Below the pieces are notes generated by a model. That model worked only from the letters and a program-made list of their open reading frames with translations. It was not told where the DNA came from and ran no database searches. Positions 36,061-46,424 of a DNA stretch of 64,000 nt are shown here, in pieces. The stretch comes from Arenicellales bacterium (GTDB lineage Bacteria; Pseudomonadota; Gammaproteobacteria; Arenicellales; JAJDZL01): positions 3,100,001 through 3,164,000 of the forward strand of contig OY282380.1 in assembly GCA_958295885.1 (NCBI GenBank), in the 5' to 3' direction. The first letter of the stretch is position 1; every line of letters starts with the position of its first letter. The position numbers and the translations under genes were made by a program.

Positions 36061-38304
36061 TCAGTTAATGATGTAGATAGGACTTGACCAAGCCACATGT
36101 CCATCTTCAAAAGTGACTCTGACATAAAAGGCATTGTCACGGTCATTGCACACCGAAAAGTGTCGCTCCAAAGTAATTTGTAAATGAGGATTTGCATCCG
36201 GCAGTCGAAAAACTCGAATGCGTCGGTCAATTCCTCCGTTAGCAAAAATCAGATCATCGCGTCCAATCGAAGCAACAGGAATCGTTTGCTCAACCAAGTT
36301 CGTTCGTATTCGAAGGGTCCCTGTACTCGGGTCCTGCAAAAATGAATCAAATCCCCCAAATCCTCCTGTGGTCAGCGCAGTCCACTCAATCCGATTGGAA
36401 GCCGTCTGTTCGAATTTCTTGTCCAAATTGTAATGATTGATGGGTGAAGGATCTTCGAATCGATTGTCTTTCAGTTCGGCTGAACCGTCCCAAATGGTTT
36501 CTCGACCTCGACCTCGGTATTCAGAACCTTCCCAGACCACGCGAATTCGCCGGCCAAGGTCCTGATCGGAATAAGGTCGAAATGTTTCCACCGTTTCCAA
36601 TCCATTTCGCAGATCAATGCGCTCGATTGGGGAAGGTCCATGTACATTTACGCAAAATTTAACTCGGTCGGCCTGTGACCGAAGCACATCTCCCATCATC
36701 GCTTCTCGTACGAGTTTCGAACAATTTGGATTTTGCTCTGGATAGTCAGCCAATAATTCTGCTTCCTGTTCAAACATCAAACGCGTGTCAAGGATGCACC
36801 GGTTCCCCGTCGTTCCGTAATGATGCCGTCTTCTCAGACCATCCATGATGCCTGCGCGGGTAAACTCTGGCGCCAGCACGCAGGTCAGGCCGCCATAGGC
36901 ACCGAACTTTGTCGCTCCAGGATGGGATGCGTCCGGTCGTCCCTTGTGTCCGTCCGAGTTCGCGACAATGCCGATTCGATATCCCTGTTCGAATGCATCG
37001 TGAAGCAGCCACTCGAAGGTGCCCCATGCAGAGTGCACTTCAACCGCGCGTTCGAGGTGCGAATCATGGAACAGTTTGATATCCGCATATCGTCCGCCTA
37101 TGTGGGCAAAAACAACGCAGTCTTCATCTTTGATGCTGGCAAACAGATGGTCTGCTGAATTTGCATCGTCAGCGATGTCGGAGTGATCAGACACCAGCGC
37201 ATGTGATGAACGATGGATTGGGCGCCCTTCGGACATGAGAAGAACATTTCTGTCACCTCCCAGTCCAGTATTGCCCGACCATTCCCAACCGGGAAACGTA
37301 ATGAAGCGGTCATCTTCGTTGAATTCGGCAGACAGTTCGTTGAGATGCTGCCAAAACTCAGTTGTAATCTGGAAATCATTGCCTTGGTGCACGCAGATGT
37401 CCAAGAATGCTTTATCGCGGGCAAAGTCGTAGAATTCGCGTGCGGAATTGGTTCCGATCGTTTCTTCGGACTGTCCGTGCAGATCACCCCAGTACGGCAG
37501 GAGTGACGCACTTTGAACAATGCGGCAGGGATTTGTTCGAGTTACGGTTTCTCCGCGCTCATTCACCAGCGAAATGATCAGGACTCCCGGTTCTTCAACG
37601 GTCAGCTGCCCAATCACCAGCGCAAATCTGCCTTCAGTGAACTGAATTTCTTCAGGCAGGCCATAAACGGGAAGATTCGCGGTCAGCTTCATTCGGTCAC
37701 TGCATTGATCTGAAGGATTTCCCCATCGGTCGACTCCCTTAAGACACAAGCGAAACGACTGACTGATTTCACGCTGGGTCGGAATGACCGCCTGATACTG
37801 TGCGGGCTGCCCCGGGACAATGGAAATTTCTGGCTGAATCGGAAGCTGCACATAATCGTAGGTCGCAAATGCATCGACTAAAATCCGAAATTCAAACGTT
37901 TTTTCGCAGAAGGTCTGAACGCGGATTCCAGGTCCGCCGCTGCGTCGGTCGCCAAATCGAACCGTAATTCGGTCGCCTGCGCGCAAAAATCCCCGAACTA
38001 CTTTAATGTAAAGCGTTTTGTCCCATGGGCGAATATTTCGTTTCGGGTCGTACTCTACATGTAAAACCGCACCGTTCGATGCTTCCACGGTTGTGTAATT
38101 TGCAGCAGTCGGGTCCGTGAACTGAGGGCGTCCCATATCGGATGCGAATCGATGAACCACCTTGATCGAGCCGGTGTCGTCAATGCCAAAGTAGCCGGCG
38201 GTATAGGTGAGCGTGAACTCCTGAAACGATCCTGCTTCAAACTCACCTGCAGGGGAAATGGCGGCGGTGCCCATCTTGTCCGGCAGGTAAGTCGACAGAG
38301 GCAT
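36061..38304 (-). CDS. DUF3604 / PHP-superfamily phosphoesterase-like protein
   Basis: 747 residues. The N-terminal ~250 residues are beta-rich. At ~269-285 the signature LPYWGDLHGQSEETIGTNS opens a metal-binding PHP-like domain; HQGNDFQ, FPGWEWSGNTGLGGDRN, VFAHIGGRYAD, VEVHSAWGTFEW and NSDGHKGRPDASHPGAT supply the other metal ligands expected for DUF3604. These proteins are common in marine bacteria, with unknown substrate. There is no signal peptide at this start. It lies immediately downstream of lipA (28 bp) on the same strand. Confidence 0.88.
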   Translation of the reverse strand: MPLSTYLPDKMGTAAISPAGEFEAGSFQEFTLTYTAGYFGIDDTGSIKVVHRFASDMGRPQFTDPTAANYTTVEASNGAVLHVEYDPKRNIRPWDKTLYIKVVRGFLRAGDRITVRFGDRRSGGPGIRVQTFCEKTFEFRILVDAFATYDYVQLPIQPEISIVPGQPAQYQAVIPTQREISQSFRLCLKGVDRWGNPSDQCSDRMKLTANLPVYGLPEEIQFTEGRFALVIGQLTVEEPGVLIISLVNERGETVTRTNPCRIVQSASLLPYWGDLHGQSEETIGTNSAREFYDFARDKAFLDICVHQGNDFQITTEFWQHLNELSAEFNEDDRFITFPGWEWSGNTGLGGDRNVLLMSEGRPIHRSSHALVSDHSDIADDANSADHLFASIKDEDCVVFAHIGGRYADIKLFHDSHLERAVEVHSAWGTFEWLLHDAFEQGYRIGIVANSDGHKGRPDASHPGATKFGAYGGLTCVLAPEFTRAGIMDGLRRRHHYGTTGNRCILDTRLMFEQEAELLADYPEQNPNCSKLVREAMMGDVLRSQADRVKFCVNVHGPSPIERIDLRNGLETVETFRPYSDQDLGRRIRVVWEGSEYRGRGRETIWDGSAELKDNRFEDPSPINHYNLDKKFEQTASNRIEWTALTTGGFGGFDSFLQDPSTGTLRIRTNLVEQTIPVASIGRDDLIFANGGIDRRIRVFRLPDANPHLQITLERHFSVCNDRDNAFYVRVTFEDGHVAWSSPIYIIN

Positions 38305-38332
38305 AACTTCCGATACCTTAGAAGTAGAGATT

Positions 38333-39307
38333 CTAGGCAGAATTCAGTTTTTTGATGACTCCAGGGGCGTGCTGGTCCGCTCGATAGGATGAACGAACCA
38401 AAGGTCCCGATGCGACATGACTGAACCCGAGCGTTTTTCCAATTTCTTTATACTGTTCGAACTCTTCGAGTGGGGCATAGCGTTTGACGGGCAGATGATA
38501 GCGGCTGGGCTGCAGATATTGTCCGATGGTTAAAATGCTGACTGCGTAGTCTCTTAGATCTTTCATCACTTCGATGACTTCTTCTTTGGTTTCTCCTACT
38601 CCAATCATAATTCCCGATTTCGTTTCAACTTCCGGGTGCTGTTCCCCAAATCGTTTCAAAAGTTCAAGTGAATGGATGTAATCGGAACCAGGTCGAACGG
38701 CGCGGTAGAGCCTCGGCACTGTTTCGATATTGTGACTGAAGACATCTGGTGGAGCAAGTGCTAGATTGACCAGGGCTTTGTGCATTCTGGTACGAAAATC
38801 TGGTGTTAGGATTTCTACTGCAGTAGCAGGGCACTGTTTGCGCATTTCGCGAATGCAGTCCGCAAAATGCGACGCTCCACCGTCGCGTAAGTCATCTCGG
38901 TCGACTGAAGTGACAACGACGTATCGAAGATTCATGTGCTTGACGGTACGTGCCAAATTCAAGGGCTCCGCAACGTCAGGTGGGTTGGGACGACCGTGTG
39001 CGACGTCACAAAATGGACATCGGCGCGTGCAGATGTCCCCCAGAATCATAAAGGTGGCGGTTCCGTTGCCAAAGCATTCACCGATATTGGGGCAGGATGC
39101 TTCCTCACAAACTGTATTCAGATTGTTTTCCCGAAGAATTTTCTTTAGTTTGATGACTTCGGGCGTGCCTGGAAACTTTGCGCGGATCCAAGGAGGTTTT
39201 CTCAGTCTTTCTGACTTGGATTGAGGCTCAATGCGAACGGGAATGCGATTTAATTTTTCGTACCCCCGCAGTTTTTGGCCGGATTGAATCGTATTTGAAC
39301 TGGGCAC
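38333..39307 (-). CDS. lipA: Lipoyl synthase
   Basis: 324 residues with both iron-sulfur sites of LipA. The auxiliary cluster is bound by C67, C72 and C78 ([12 protein letters not shown]), with the C-terminal RSSYRA supplying the serine ligand. The radical-SAM cluster is bound by C93, C97 and C100 (CTRRCPFC). LipA inserts two sulfurs into octanoyl groups on pyruvate and 2-oxoglutarate dehydrogenase and the glycine cleavage H protein. No lipB is adjacent. A 137-bp decayed copy of its interior lies ~160 bp upstream of its start. Confidence 0.97.
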   Translation of the reverse strand: MPSSNTIQSGQKLRGYEKLNRIPVRIEPQSKSERLRKPPWIRAKFPGTPEVIKLKKILRENNLNTVCEEASCPNIGECFGNGTATFMILGDICTRRCPFCDVAHGRPNPPDVAEPLNLARTVKHMNLRYVVVTSVDRDDLRDGGASHFADCIREMRKQCPATAVEILTPDFRTRMHKALVNLALAPPDVFSHNIETVPRLYRAVRPGSDYIHSLELLKRFGEQHPEVETKSGIMIGVGETKEEVIEVMKDLRDYAVSILTIGQYLQPSRYHLPVKRYAPLEEFEQYKEIGKTLGFSHVASGPLVRSSYRADQHAPGVIKKLNSA

Positions 39308-39462
39308 GGGTAAAAACCAGTTGGTTTATAGGTTCCTCTTATTTTATGCCATCAACTGACGATGTGAAGTCCGGAATCTGCAAAAAGTTTGGCAAATATG
39401 TCGACATCCAGCAGGCAGCTGAATCATCAGGATGAGTTTCCTGCAGCTTAGGACAGGATGTT

Positions 39463-39599
39463 GTTCCCCAAATCGCTTCAAAAGTTCAAATGAGTGAACT
39501 TAATCAGAAGCAAGTCAAATAGCACGCTAGAGCTTGGTAACTGTTTCTATATTGTGGTTAAAGACATTTGACGGGGTAGGAGATAGGTTGGCCAGGGCT
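39463..39599 (-). pseudogene. Decayed partial copy of lipA
   Basis: Aligns without gaps to 38641-38777 in lipA; by hand I count ~105 of 137 identical positions (~77 %), with most differences transitions. It is in the same orientation as lipA and upstream of it. Flanking sequence (39308-39462, 39600-39845) shows no further obvious similarity and no intact gene; it is AT-rich toward the Fic gene. Confidence 0.85.
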
Positions 39600-39845
39600 C
39601 TCGGTGGTGATTCAAAGGTCAATTCATCCAATTCGGCTAGCCATATACGAAGAATTTTCAAGAATTCATAGTTGGGATTCAACAGGCAGCACTTGTGCAA
39701 TCATTTATCAAGATATTGACTTAAAATAATAAACAAATGAATGAATAATTAACTCAAAATTTATAAAATATATTTAATAAAAAACAGCATAAATACATAT
39801 AGATATAGATTTTAACTACAAAACTAACGATAATATTAGGATAAA

Positions 39846-41060
39846 ATGACACTACGATATAGAATTCCAGAACATTGGATTAAGTATGATCTTGTGGCAG
39901 TCATTGAAGAATTAGCAAATGCAAAAGCATCAATTTTTTCAATTGCAAGCTTACCTTATCAACAATCTTGGGCGCAAAACCTCCAAGAATTGGAACTAAA
40001 GCGGGAAGTGGCCGGCACTTCCCGCATTGAGGGTGCTGAATTTACTGATCATGAGTTTGAAGTAGCAGTATCGAGTGAGGTTGCTGGTAAATATTTCAGT
40101 CGATCACAACGACAGGCGAGAGCCGCAATCAATACATACCGCTGGATAGCGAAATTACCGTCGGATGTGTCAATCAATGAAGAGCTAATTAAACAGATAC
40201 ATAGAAGAATAGTTACTGGCTGTGACGACGACCACTGCCCACCTGGCAAATATCGTGAAGTTGATCAAAATGTCACTTTTGGTCGTCCACGGCACAGCGG
40301 AGTTGAAGGCGGGTCTGAATGTAAGTCCGCTGTGCAGTTACTTGTGAAGGCAGTGAACGGAGAATTCAATGCGCATGATGATTTAATCAAAGCGTTGGCG
40401 ATACACTACCATATTGGAGCAATGCATCCTTTTCCAGATGGAAATGGACGAACAGCGCGAGCAATTGAGGCTCTAGTTCTTCAACGTGCTCGACTGAAGA
40501 ATTCACTTTTTGTCGCAATGTCCAATTACTATTATGAAGAAAAGGATGCTTATCTAGATAGCTTGAGTCAAGTGAGGTTGAACAACCATGACCTCACTCC
40601 GTTTATTAAATTTGGCCTCCGTGGAATCGCACTACAGTGTGAGCGATTAGCCCAGCAAATCCGTGTTCACCTTCAGAAAATTCTTTTTCGTGACGTTATG
40701 ACAAAGATGTTTGGTCGATTGCGTTCTAAGCGAAAACGTGCTTTAGCTTTACGGCAATGTGAAATTCTCAACGAATTGCTTGTTCGAGATCAAGAAATAG
40801 AATATTTGGAGTTATATGAGAAATTGGAAATGCAATACGCTAACTTAAAAAAACCTCTGAGTGCATTTGTCCGCGACTTAAATAAACTTTCGAGTATGAG
40901 AGCAATTTCTGTTCGGCTAGAGGACGACGAAAGATTCGACTTCAATAGATACTTTGTTAGGGTGCGCGTGGAGTGGGCGACTGAAATTACCGAAACCGAA
41001 TTTTTTCAGAAAATTAATCAGCTGCCTCGAGCGAAAACTAAGTTAATCACCACAATGTAA
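39846..41060 (+). CDS. Class II Fic-domain adenylyltransferase
   Basis: 404 residues. The Fic motif HPFPDGNGRTARA starts at H194, and the inhibitory motif T58-S-R-I-E62-G63 lies N-terminal, the class II arrangement. An N-terminal RYRIPEHWIKY and a C-terminal region with a possible winged helix (~300-390) are also typical of the DUF4172/Fic-like proteins. Fic enzymes transfer AMP (or similar) to target hydroxyls; targets are not predictable from sequence. The gene appears intact. AT-rich DNA upstream and a neighbourhood of decayed genes suggest transfer. Confidence 0.92.
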   Translation: MTLRYRIPEHWIKYDLVAVIEELANAKASIFSIASLPYQQSWAQNLQELELKREVAGTSRIEGAEFTDHEFEVAVSSEVAGKYFSRSQRQARAAINTYRWIAKLPSDVSINEELIKQIHRRIVTGCDDDHCPPGKYREVDQNVTFGRPRHSGVEGGSECKSAVQLLVKAVNGEFNAHDDLIKALAIHYHIGAMHPFPDGNGRTARAIEALVLQRARLKNSLFVAMSNYYYEEKDAYLDSLSQVRLNNHDLTPFIKFGLRGIALQCERLAQQIRVHLQKILFRDVMTKMFGRLRSKRKRALALRQCEILNELLVRDQEIEYLELYEKLEMQYANLKKPLSAFVRDLNKLSSMRAISVRLEDDERFDFNRYFVRVRVEWATEITETEFFQKINQLPRAKTKLITTM

Positions 41061-41213
41061 TTCAACTGAACCAGTATATTGGGACAACGAGAGCGAATCG
41101 TTGAAGAATTTTAGTGAATAAACCGATTCGGAAGTTGGATTCTATCGTTTCGAAATAATTTAAATTCGGAGTTCAACATTAGCCTTAAAGATTTTGTAAT
41201 CAATTGATTTAAT
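41061..41213. other. Gap upstream of the nadA promoter
   Basis: AT-rich, no gene recognised. It ends at the -35 element of the predicted promoter. Confidence 0.4.
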
Positions 41214-41243
41214 TTGATATTATTCACTCCCAAATGCTATAAT
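41214..41243 (+). promoter_or_regulatory. Predicted sigma-70 promoter for nadA
   Basis: -35 TTGATA (41214-41219), 18-bp spacer, and extended -10 TG-C-TATAAT (TATAAT at 41238-41243). Start of transcription would be near 41250, leaving a ~280-nt leader before nadA. Confidence 0.6.
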
Positions 41244-41284
41244 ACAGTAACTTATTATTCAACGCAATTGGATGGGAGGTTACC

Positions 41285-41332
41285 GTGAATAACTTCAGAA
41301 GTGCTCTTCATGCAGTTGCGATTAGGTTTTAG
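41285..41332 (+). CDS. Possible 15-codon leader ORF in the nadA leader
   Basis: GTG at 41285 with GGGAGG at 41275-41280 and stop TAG at 41330-41332 encodes MNNFRSALHAVAIRF. The ribosome site is good but the codons show no run of any one amino acid. Could be a leader peptide or chance. Confidence 0.35.
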   Translation: MNNFRSALHAVAIRF

Positions 41333-41377
41333 GTCACAGGGTGGGAGAAATATCCTATCCATTTCATGTTTTCGGAT

Positions 41378-41398
41378 TGATTTAGTCAGTCTAAATCA
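41378..41398 (+). promoter_or_regulatory. Stem-loop in the nadA leader
   Basis: Perfect 8-bp stem TGATTTAG / CTAAATCA with 5-nt loop, ~130 nt into the predicted leader and not followed by a T-run. More dyads lie downstream (AAAATC-AGT-GATTTT within ~41445-41465). Confidence 0.4.
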
Positions 41399-41531
41399 TG
41401 GTTGTTTATAATGAAATTGTCGAAATCTTGATTGAAGGCCGCCGAAAAATCAGTGATTTTAATTGACTGACGGCTTGAATTTGGCATGCTTTTACCAAGA
41501 GTGTCTATTGTTAAGTGAGGAGTGCGTCTGA

Positions 41532-42611
41532 ATGGTAGTTGAATTACAGCAAAATTCGTCTACGGTAAACGAAATCGTTAATGCAGCGAATTTCGCTCGC
41601 AGTGTTCCGGGTATTGAAGCGAATGAAATCCAGAAGGAAATTCTGTTTGAGGAAATCAGTGATCTCCTGAAACAGCGGGATGCGGTTCTGGTCGCTCACT
41701 ATTACGTGGACAGTGATCTTCAGGACCTGGCTGAACGAACCGGAGGCTATGTTGCAGATTCATTGGAAATGGCTCGATTTGGTTTTGAACATCCGGCTTC
41801 AACGGTTGTCGTCGCCGGCGTGCGATTCATGGCTGAAACAGCGAAAATATTGAGTCCTGAAAAAAATGTATTTGCAGTTGAAACCGAGGCGAACTGTTCT
41901 TTGGACCTCGGCTGTCCGATTGATGAATTCAGCCAGTTCTGTGATCAGAATCCAGAACGGACGGTCGTCGTGTATGCAAACACAAGCGCTGCAGTCAAGG
42001 CGCGTGCGGACTGGGTCGTCACCTCGGCAATCGGTCTGAAACTAGTTCAGCATTTGCATGAACAGGGCAAGAAAATTCTATGGGCTCCTGACAAGTATCT
42101 GGGTGACTATATTCAGAGAGAATCAGGGGCGGACATGCTGATGTGGAACGGCGCCTGCATAGTTCACGAAGAATTCAAAGCGGTCGTGTTGAGAAATCTG
42201 ATGCAAAAGCTTCCTCATGCCAAGGTGCTCGTGCATCCGGAGTCTCCCAAAAGCGTAATTTCATTGGCGGACGCGGTCGGGTCGACGAGTCAGATTATCA
42301 ATGCATCGCTGTCAATGAAAGAAGATACGTTCATTGTCGCAACTGAATCGGGAATTCTGCACAAAATGCAGACCTTGGCGCCTCACAAGAAGTTTGTGAT
42401 CGCTCCAACTGCCGGTGAAGGTGCGACCTGTGAAAGCTGTTCGCACTGTCCGTGGATGAAAATGAATGATCTGTTCGGAGTGAAACGAATTCTGACCCGT
42501 TTTGAAGGTGAAGTTGTGATTGAAGAATCAATTCGCAAAAAGGCGGAACGTTCGATTCGAAGAATGGTTGAATTTGGCAGAGAGCATACCGTTCGACTGC
42601 CGGTTGTTTGA
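41532..42611 (+). CDS. nadA: Quinolinate synthase
   Basis: 359 residues. NadA motifs: [44 protein letters not shown], and the three [4Fe-4S] Cys at ~C122 (ANCSL), C209 (NGAC) and C300 (GATCESC). It condenses iminoaspartate with dihydroxyacetone phosphate to quinolinate in NAD synthesis. nadB and nadC are not in the window. The start has GAGGAGTG upstream. hemH follows after ~18 bp. A long structured leader precedes it. Confidence 0.97.
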   Translation: MVVELQQNSSTVNEIVNAANFARSVPGIEANEIQKEILFEEISDLLKQRDAVLVAHYYVDSDLQDLAERTGGYVADSLEMARFGFEHPASTVVVAGVRFMAETAKILSPEKNVFAVETEANCSLDLGCPIDEFSQFCDQNPERTVVVYANTSAAVKARADWVVTSAIGLKLVQHLHEQGKKILWAPDKYLGDYIQRESGADMLMWNGACIVHEEFKAVVLRNLMQKLPHAKVLVHPESPKSVISLADAVGSTSQIINASLSMKEDTFIVATESGILHKMQTLAPHKKFVIAPTAGEGATCESCSHCPWMKMNDLFGVKRILTRFEGEVVIEESIRKKAERSIRRMVEFGREHTVRLPVV

Positions 42612-42629
42612 CGCAGTTTCATAAAGTTG

Positions 42630-43661
42630 ATGGCGAAGTATAAGAATAACTTCGTCCACCCGTCCGAAAACAACCGCTTTGGAGTTCTGCTCGTCAATCT
42701 GGGCACTCCAAAATCTCCTAAGACTTCGGATGTCCGTCGTTATTTGCGACAATTTCTGTCGGATTCACGCGTCGTTGAGTTGCCAAAACCGATATGGTGG
42801 TGCATACTGAATGGGGTGATTTTGGTACTGCGTCCGAAGCGGAGCGCACACGCTTACGAAGCGATCTGGACCGCAGAGGGTTCTCCACTTCTGGTCAATT
42901 CGCTTCAACAGCGCGACGCTTTGGAATCTTACCTGAAATCCGCGGAAGTGAGCAATGCTCATGTTGGCTGTGCGATGCGTTATGGAGAACCGTCAATTGC
43001 GCACGCGATTGAAGAATATGAAAATCTTGGAATTGATCGAATCTTGGTAATACCGACGTACCCCCAATATGCAGGGGCGACAACAGGATCCGTTTCGGAT
43101 GAAATTGGAAACGTGCTTCGACAAAGGCGCGTCGTTCCATCGTTTCGATTTGTGAACGGATATGCTCAGGAACCATCTTACATTCGAGCTTTGCAACAGT
43201 CAGTCTTGGAACATTGGGATCAGAACGGGCAGGCGCAGAAGCTGGTGATTTCGTTTCATGGCCTGCCCGAAGAAACATGCGGCAGAGACGGTGATCCCTA
43301 TCATTCGCAATGCCTGTCGACGGCAGATTCGCTGGCCGAAGCACTTGATCTGCTGGAACACCAGTGGCTTGTATGCTTTCAGTCGCGGGTCGGGCCCAAA
43401 GAATGGCTGCAGCCTTATGCCGAGTCGGTCTTTCGGAATTTGCCCAAAGAGGGCATTCAGCATGTTGACGTCATCTGTCCGGGATTCGCCGCGGACTGTC
43501 TGGAAACCCTGGAGGAAGTCGACATTGGCTATAGAAAGCTGTTCCTTGAATCCGGCGGCAGAAAATTCCATTACATACCCTGCCTGAATGATCATCCACA
43601 GCACATCCTCATGTTCGCTGAGATTGTTCGCAATTCAGCGCTGGATTGGATTGCCAGCTAG
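42630..43661 (+). CDS. hemH: Ferrochelatase
   Basis: 343 residues from the ATG at 42630 (a TTG directly before it is an alternative). Motifs: FGVLLVNLGTPKSPKTSDVR, RYLRQFLSDSRVV, AMRYGEPSI, IPTYPQYAGATTGSVSDEI, catalytic H210 in VISFHGLPEE, and CPGFAADCLETLEEV with the second catalytic Glu. It inserts iron into protoporphyrin IX, the last step of protohaem synthesis, at the membrane. The AddB-like gene follows after 12 bp, so it is likely co-transcribed with nadA through the helicases. Confidence 0.96.
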   Translation: MAKYKNNFVHPSENNRFGVLLVNLGTPKSPKTSDVRRYLRQFLSDSRVVELPKPIWWCILNGVILVLRPKRSAHAYEAIWTAEGSPLLVNSLQQRDALESYLKSAEVSNAHVGCAMRYGEPSIAHAIEEYENLGIDRILVIPTYPQYAGATTGSVSDEIGNVLRQRRVVPSFRFVNGYAQEPSYIRALQQSVLEHWDQNGQAQKLVISFHGLPEETCGRDGDPYHSQCLSTADSLAEALDLLEHQWLVCFQSRVGPKEWLQPYAESVFRNLPKEGIQHVDVICPGFAADCLETLEEVDIGYRKLFLESGGRKFHYIPCLNDHPQHILMFAEIVRNSALDWIAS

Positions 43662-43673
43662 TCTGCGCTTCCC

Positions 43674-46424
43674 ATGGTTCTTATTCCAATAGAGTCGAGC
43701 GCTCCAGCGAGCACTGTGGAAACAGCAGTTGAACTGCTCAATCGCGGTTTGACCATTGTGACCGATACTCGGAGGCTGAAACATCTGATCGATGATGCAT
43801 ACAACCTGTCAGCGCGAAATGCAGGCCGCACCAGCTGGCAGACTCCCCCGGTTTTTACCTGGGACGTCTGGATGCGCAGTCTTTGGGTGAATTATGAAAA
43901 TCACGCGCAGAAAGAGTCTCCGCTTCTCCTTTACCCCAGTCAGACCAAGCAGCTGTGGGAAAACGTGATTGGTCGCGACGTGCGCCAAAATTACGAAGAA
44001 GAATTTGAATATCTGTTATGGAACATCAGTTCGACGGCGTCGAAGGCGAAGTCTGCGTACCAAATTCTGTGCAACTACCAAATTTCAAAAGATGAATTTA
44101 AGGATTGGATGAGTGAGGATGCGCGGCATTTCTTAGGTTGGCTGAACAGGTACGAAGCGATTCTCAAAGAAAATCATTGGCTGGATTCGGAGTCGCTTCC
44201 CCAAAAGATGACTTTGATGCCTGATTCAGCGAATTTGACGGCTGGCCTGAAGATCGCGTTGGTCGGATTTTCTGAGTGGTCCCCTCAGCAGCAGTCATTT
44301 CTCGAATGGCTGAAAGAAAACGGAGCAGCAGTCCAACGGCTGGAGCACTCGATCAAAGATGACTGCAGCCGCGGTCCATCTTTTGAATTCGAGAACCTGG
44401 ATCAGGAACTGGAAACCTGTGCAAGGTGGGCTCGGGCTGCCATTGAGACGAATCCAGATGCGCACCAGGTGGGAGTCGTGATTCCAGGCATTGCTGAAAT
44501 GCAGGTTCGGGTGCGTCGAGTGTTTTCATCCATCCTGAATCCGGATTCGCTCTTGGAAGATCGACAGCCAGGCCAATTGTCTTTTCATGTCACTGTTGGA
44601 TCACCTCTGACTCATACGCCGTTGGTCGTCGATGCGTATAATCTGCTTCAGTTGACTCGACCTCGAATCGACACAGCCGTGATGCAGGACATCATTGCTT
44701 CTGATCGGATCAAAGGGTGGTCTGTGGAGTGGGAAGACCGCTTTCGGCTGGCTGACGCTTTGGTATCGGTCGGCGGCGGCAATGTTTCCATTGACAACGT
44801 TGTGGAGCTGGCAAAACGGGAACAACAGATTCAGTGCCCGCGCCTGATCCGGCTGTTGAAGAGCGCGGATCAAGAACGAAAGGGAGCCCCAAAAACGGCA
44901 GAATTTTCATTTTGGGGACGTTATTTCGTGGACTGGCTGGCGCGCTTTACGGAAACCGCAGGACATCGTGGATCATTAGGTTCCAACGAACTGAACGCGC
45001 ACAGAGCTTGGATGTCGGCCATTGACGGCCTCGCTGAGCTCGGCTTGGTGTCAGGTCGGGTTAGTTCGGAGTTTGCGTTGTCCAAGTTGACCAGATCGGC
45101 AGGTGAGCAGAATATTCAGCCTCAGGCGGCTCGAGTGCCGATTCAGATCGGGGAAGATGTTTCCATGCTGGGACAATCCTTCACCCATCTGTGGATACTG
45201 AACATGAACAACGAAACTTGGCCCGGTTCAGCAAATCCAAATCCATTTATCCCTCGTTCCATTCAAAAACAGCACAAGGTTCCGAACAGTTCTCCCGAAC
45301 TGTTCAAGAAGTCAGTCGATTATCGTATGAACATGCTGCTCAGCAGCAGTCGCAATGTGGTTCGGTCCTGTGCCAAATCAGATGGCGGCAACAGTTATCA
45401 GCCAAGCCCAATGTTAGGGCACCCGCAGGAATATCAGCACGATGCCGATTCAGACCTGTCTCGTTATAAAGACTTTCAAACGGTCATCGCCGAGGAAAGA
45501 AATCAGTGTGAGCTCTTCGCTGATTGGAAGGTTCGAGCTGTCGAAGATCTCCAATCCCTGCGCAGTGTGAGGGCAATTCTCAAGAATCAATCCAACTGTC
45601 CGTTCCGCGCCTTTGCTGAACATCGACTCGATGCGGGCCCCATAAATACCAAAACAGTCGGATTTCATGCAATGGACAAAGGGAGTTTGGCTCACCGGAT
45701 GTTCGAAAAAATCTACGATGTGCTGACTTCCCATTCTGAGCTGAAAGAGTGCGGGAAAAGCGGGTATCAGAATCTTGCCAGAACGGCAGGTCAGCAGATT
45801 CTGAAAAAGTTCAATGCCAGACGGCTCCAGCCCATTCCAGATGAATGGCTGCAGATTGAGCTGCAGCGCTTGACCGATCTCGCAGGACAGTGGTTTGAAG
45901 TGGAAACATTCTATCGTGCTGACTTTAAAGTAATCGAGAAAGAGCAGTTGAAAGAGATTGACATTGCAGGAATTCCGGTGCGAATTCGCATTGATCGGGT
46001 CGACCAGGTCGGCAGCGACAAAATCGAAGTCATTGACTACAAAACTGGAAACTGCACCTTGAATGATATTCTTGGGGAACGCCCGAGAGATCCTCAGCTC
46101 ATGATCTATGCATGTTCCATGGACAAAATCGATGATGTCGCATATGCGCAGATCAAACGGGGTGACGTCGGACTCAAGGCCCTTTCAGACTTCAGAGTCA
46201 AGGATGTTACAGGCTACAGTCGATACGGCGATCTGACTCAGGAAGTCATCGATAGCTGGAGGGAAACCATATTTAAACTCGCCAATGAATTTTTAGAGGG
46301 TGAAAGTGAGGTTTCACCGCTGGACTCCAATGTCTGCAGTTACTGCCATCTCGACTCTCTATGTCGAATTGGAGACACTTCGGACCAGGTTTCAGTGCAA
46401 TCTTCTGAACAAAGCCATGAATGA
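43674..46424 (+). CDS. AddB-like PD-(D/E)XK nuclease (probable DNA-repair protein)
   Basis: 916 residues. It begins as a degenerate helicase-like protein without a Walker A, and ends with a RecB-type nuclease: IDRVDQVG and IEVIDYKTG (residues ~775-796). The Fe-S-linking Cys, as in AddB/Cas4, are C642 in NCPFRAF and C888, C891, C897 in CSYCHLDSLC. It matches the gammaproteobacterial 'probable DNA repair protein' family. It overlaps the UvrD-like gene by 8 bp (ATGAATGA), so the two probably form an AddAB-like double-strand-break processing complex. A normal RecBCD could also exist elsewhere. Confidence 0.88.
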   Translation: MVLIPIESSAPASTVETAVELLNRGLTIVTDTRRLKHLIDDAYNLSARNAGRTSWQTPPVFTWDVWMRSLWVNYENHAQKESPLLLYPSQTKQLWENVIGRDVRQNYEEEFEYLLWNISSTASKAKSAYQILCNYQISKDEFKDWMSEDARHFLGWLNRYEAILKENHWLDSESLPQKMTLMPDSANLTAGLKIALVGFSEWSPQQQSFLEWLKENGAAVQRLEHSIKDDCSRGPSFEFENLDQELETCARWARAAIETNPDAHQVGVVIPGIAEMQVRVRRVFSSILNPDSLLEDRQPGQLSFHVTVGSPLTHTPLVVDAYNLLQLTRPRIDTAVMQDIIASDRIKGWSVEWEDRFRLADALVSVGGGNVSIDNVVELAKREQQIQCPRLIRLLKSADQERKGAPKTAEFSFWGRYFVDWLARFTETAGHRGSLGSNELNAHRAWMSAIDGLAELGLVSGRVSSEFALSKLTRSAGEQNIQPQAARVPIQIGEDVSMLGQSFTHLWILNMNNETWPGSANPNPFIPRSIQKQHKVPNSSPELFKKSVDYRMNMLLSSSRNVVRSCAKSDGGNSYQPSPMLGHPQEYQHDADSDLSRYKDFQTVIAEERNQCELFADWKVRAVEDLQSLRSVRAILKNQSNCPFRAFAEHRLDAGPINTKTVGFHAMDKGSLAHRMFEKIYDVLTSHSELKECGKSGYQNLARTAGQQILKKFNARRLQPIPDEWLQIELQRLTDLAGQWFEVETFYRADFKVIEKEQLKEIDIAGIPVRIRIDRVDQVGSDKIEVIDYKTGNCTLNDILGERPRDPQLMIYACSMDKIDDVAYAQIKRGDVGLKALSDFRVKDVTGYSRYGDLTQEVIDSWRETIFKLANEFLEGESEVSPLDSNVCSYCHLDSLCRIGDTSDQVSVQSSEQSHE

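Noticed and set aside
46300-46416. 39-codon extension of the AddA-like protein
   Set aside because: It would overlap the AddB-like gene by 125 bp in another frame; the 8-bp overlap at 46417 is the typical arrangement.
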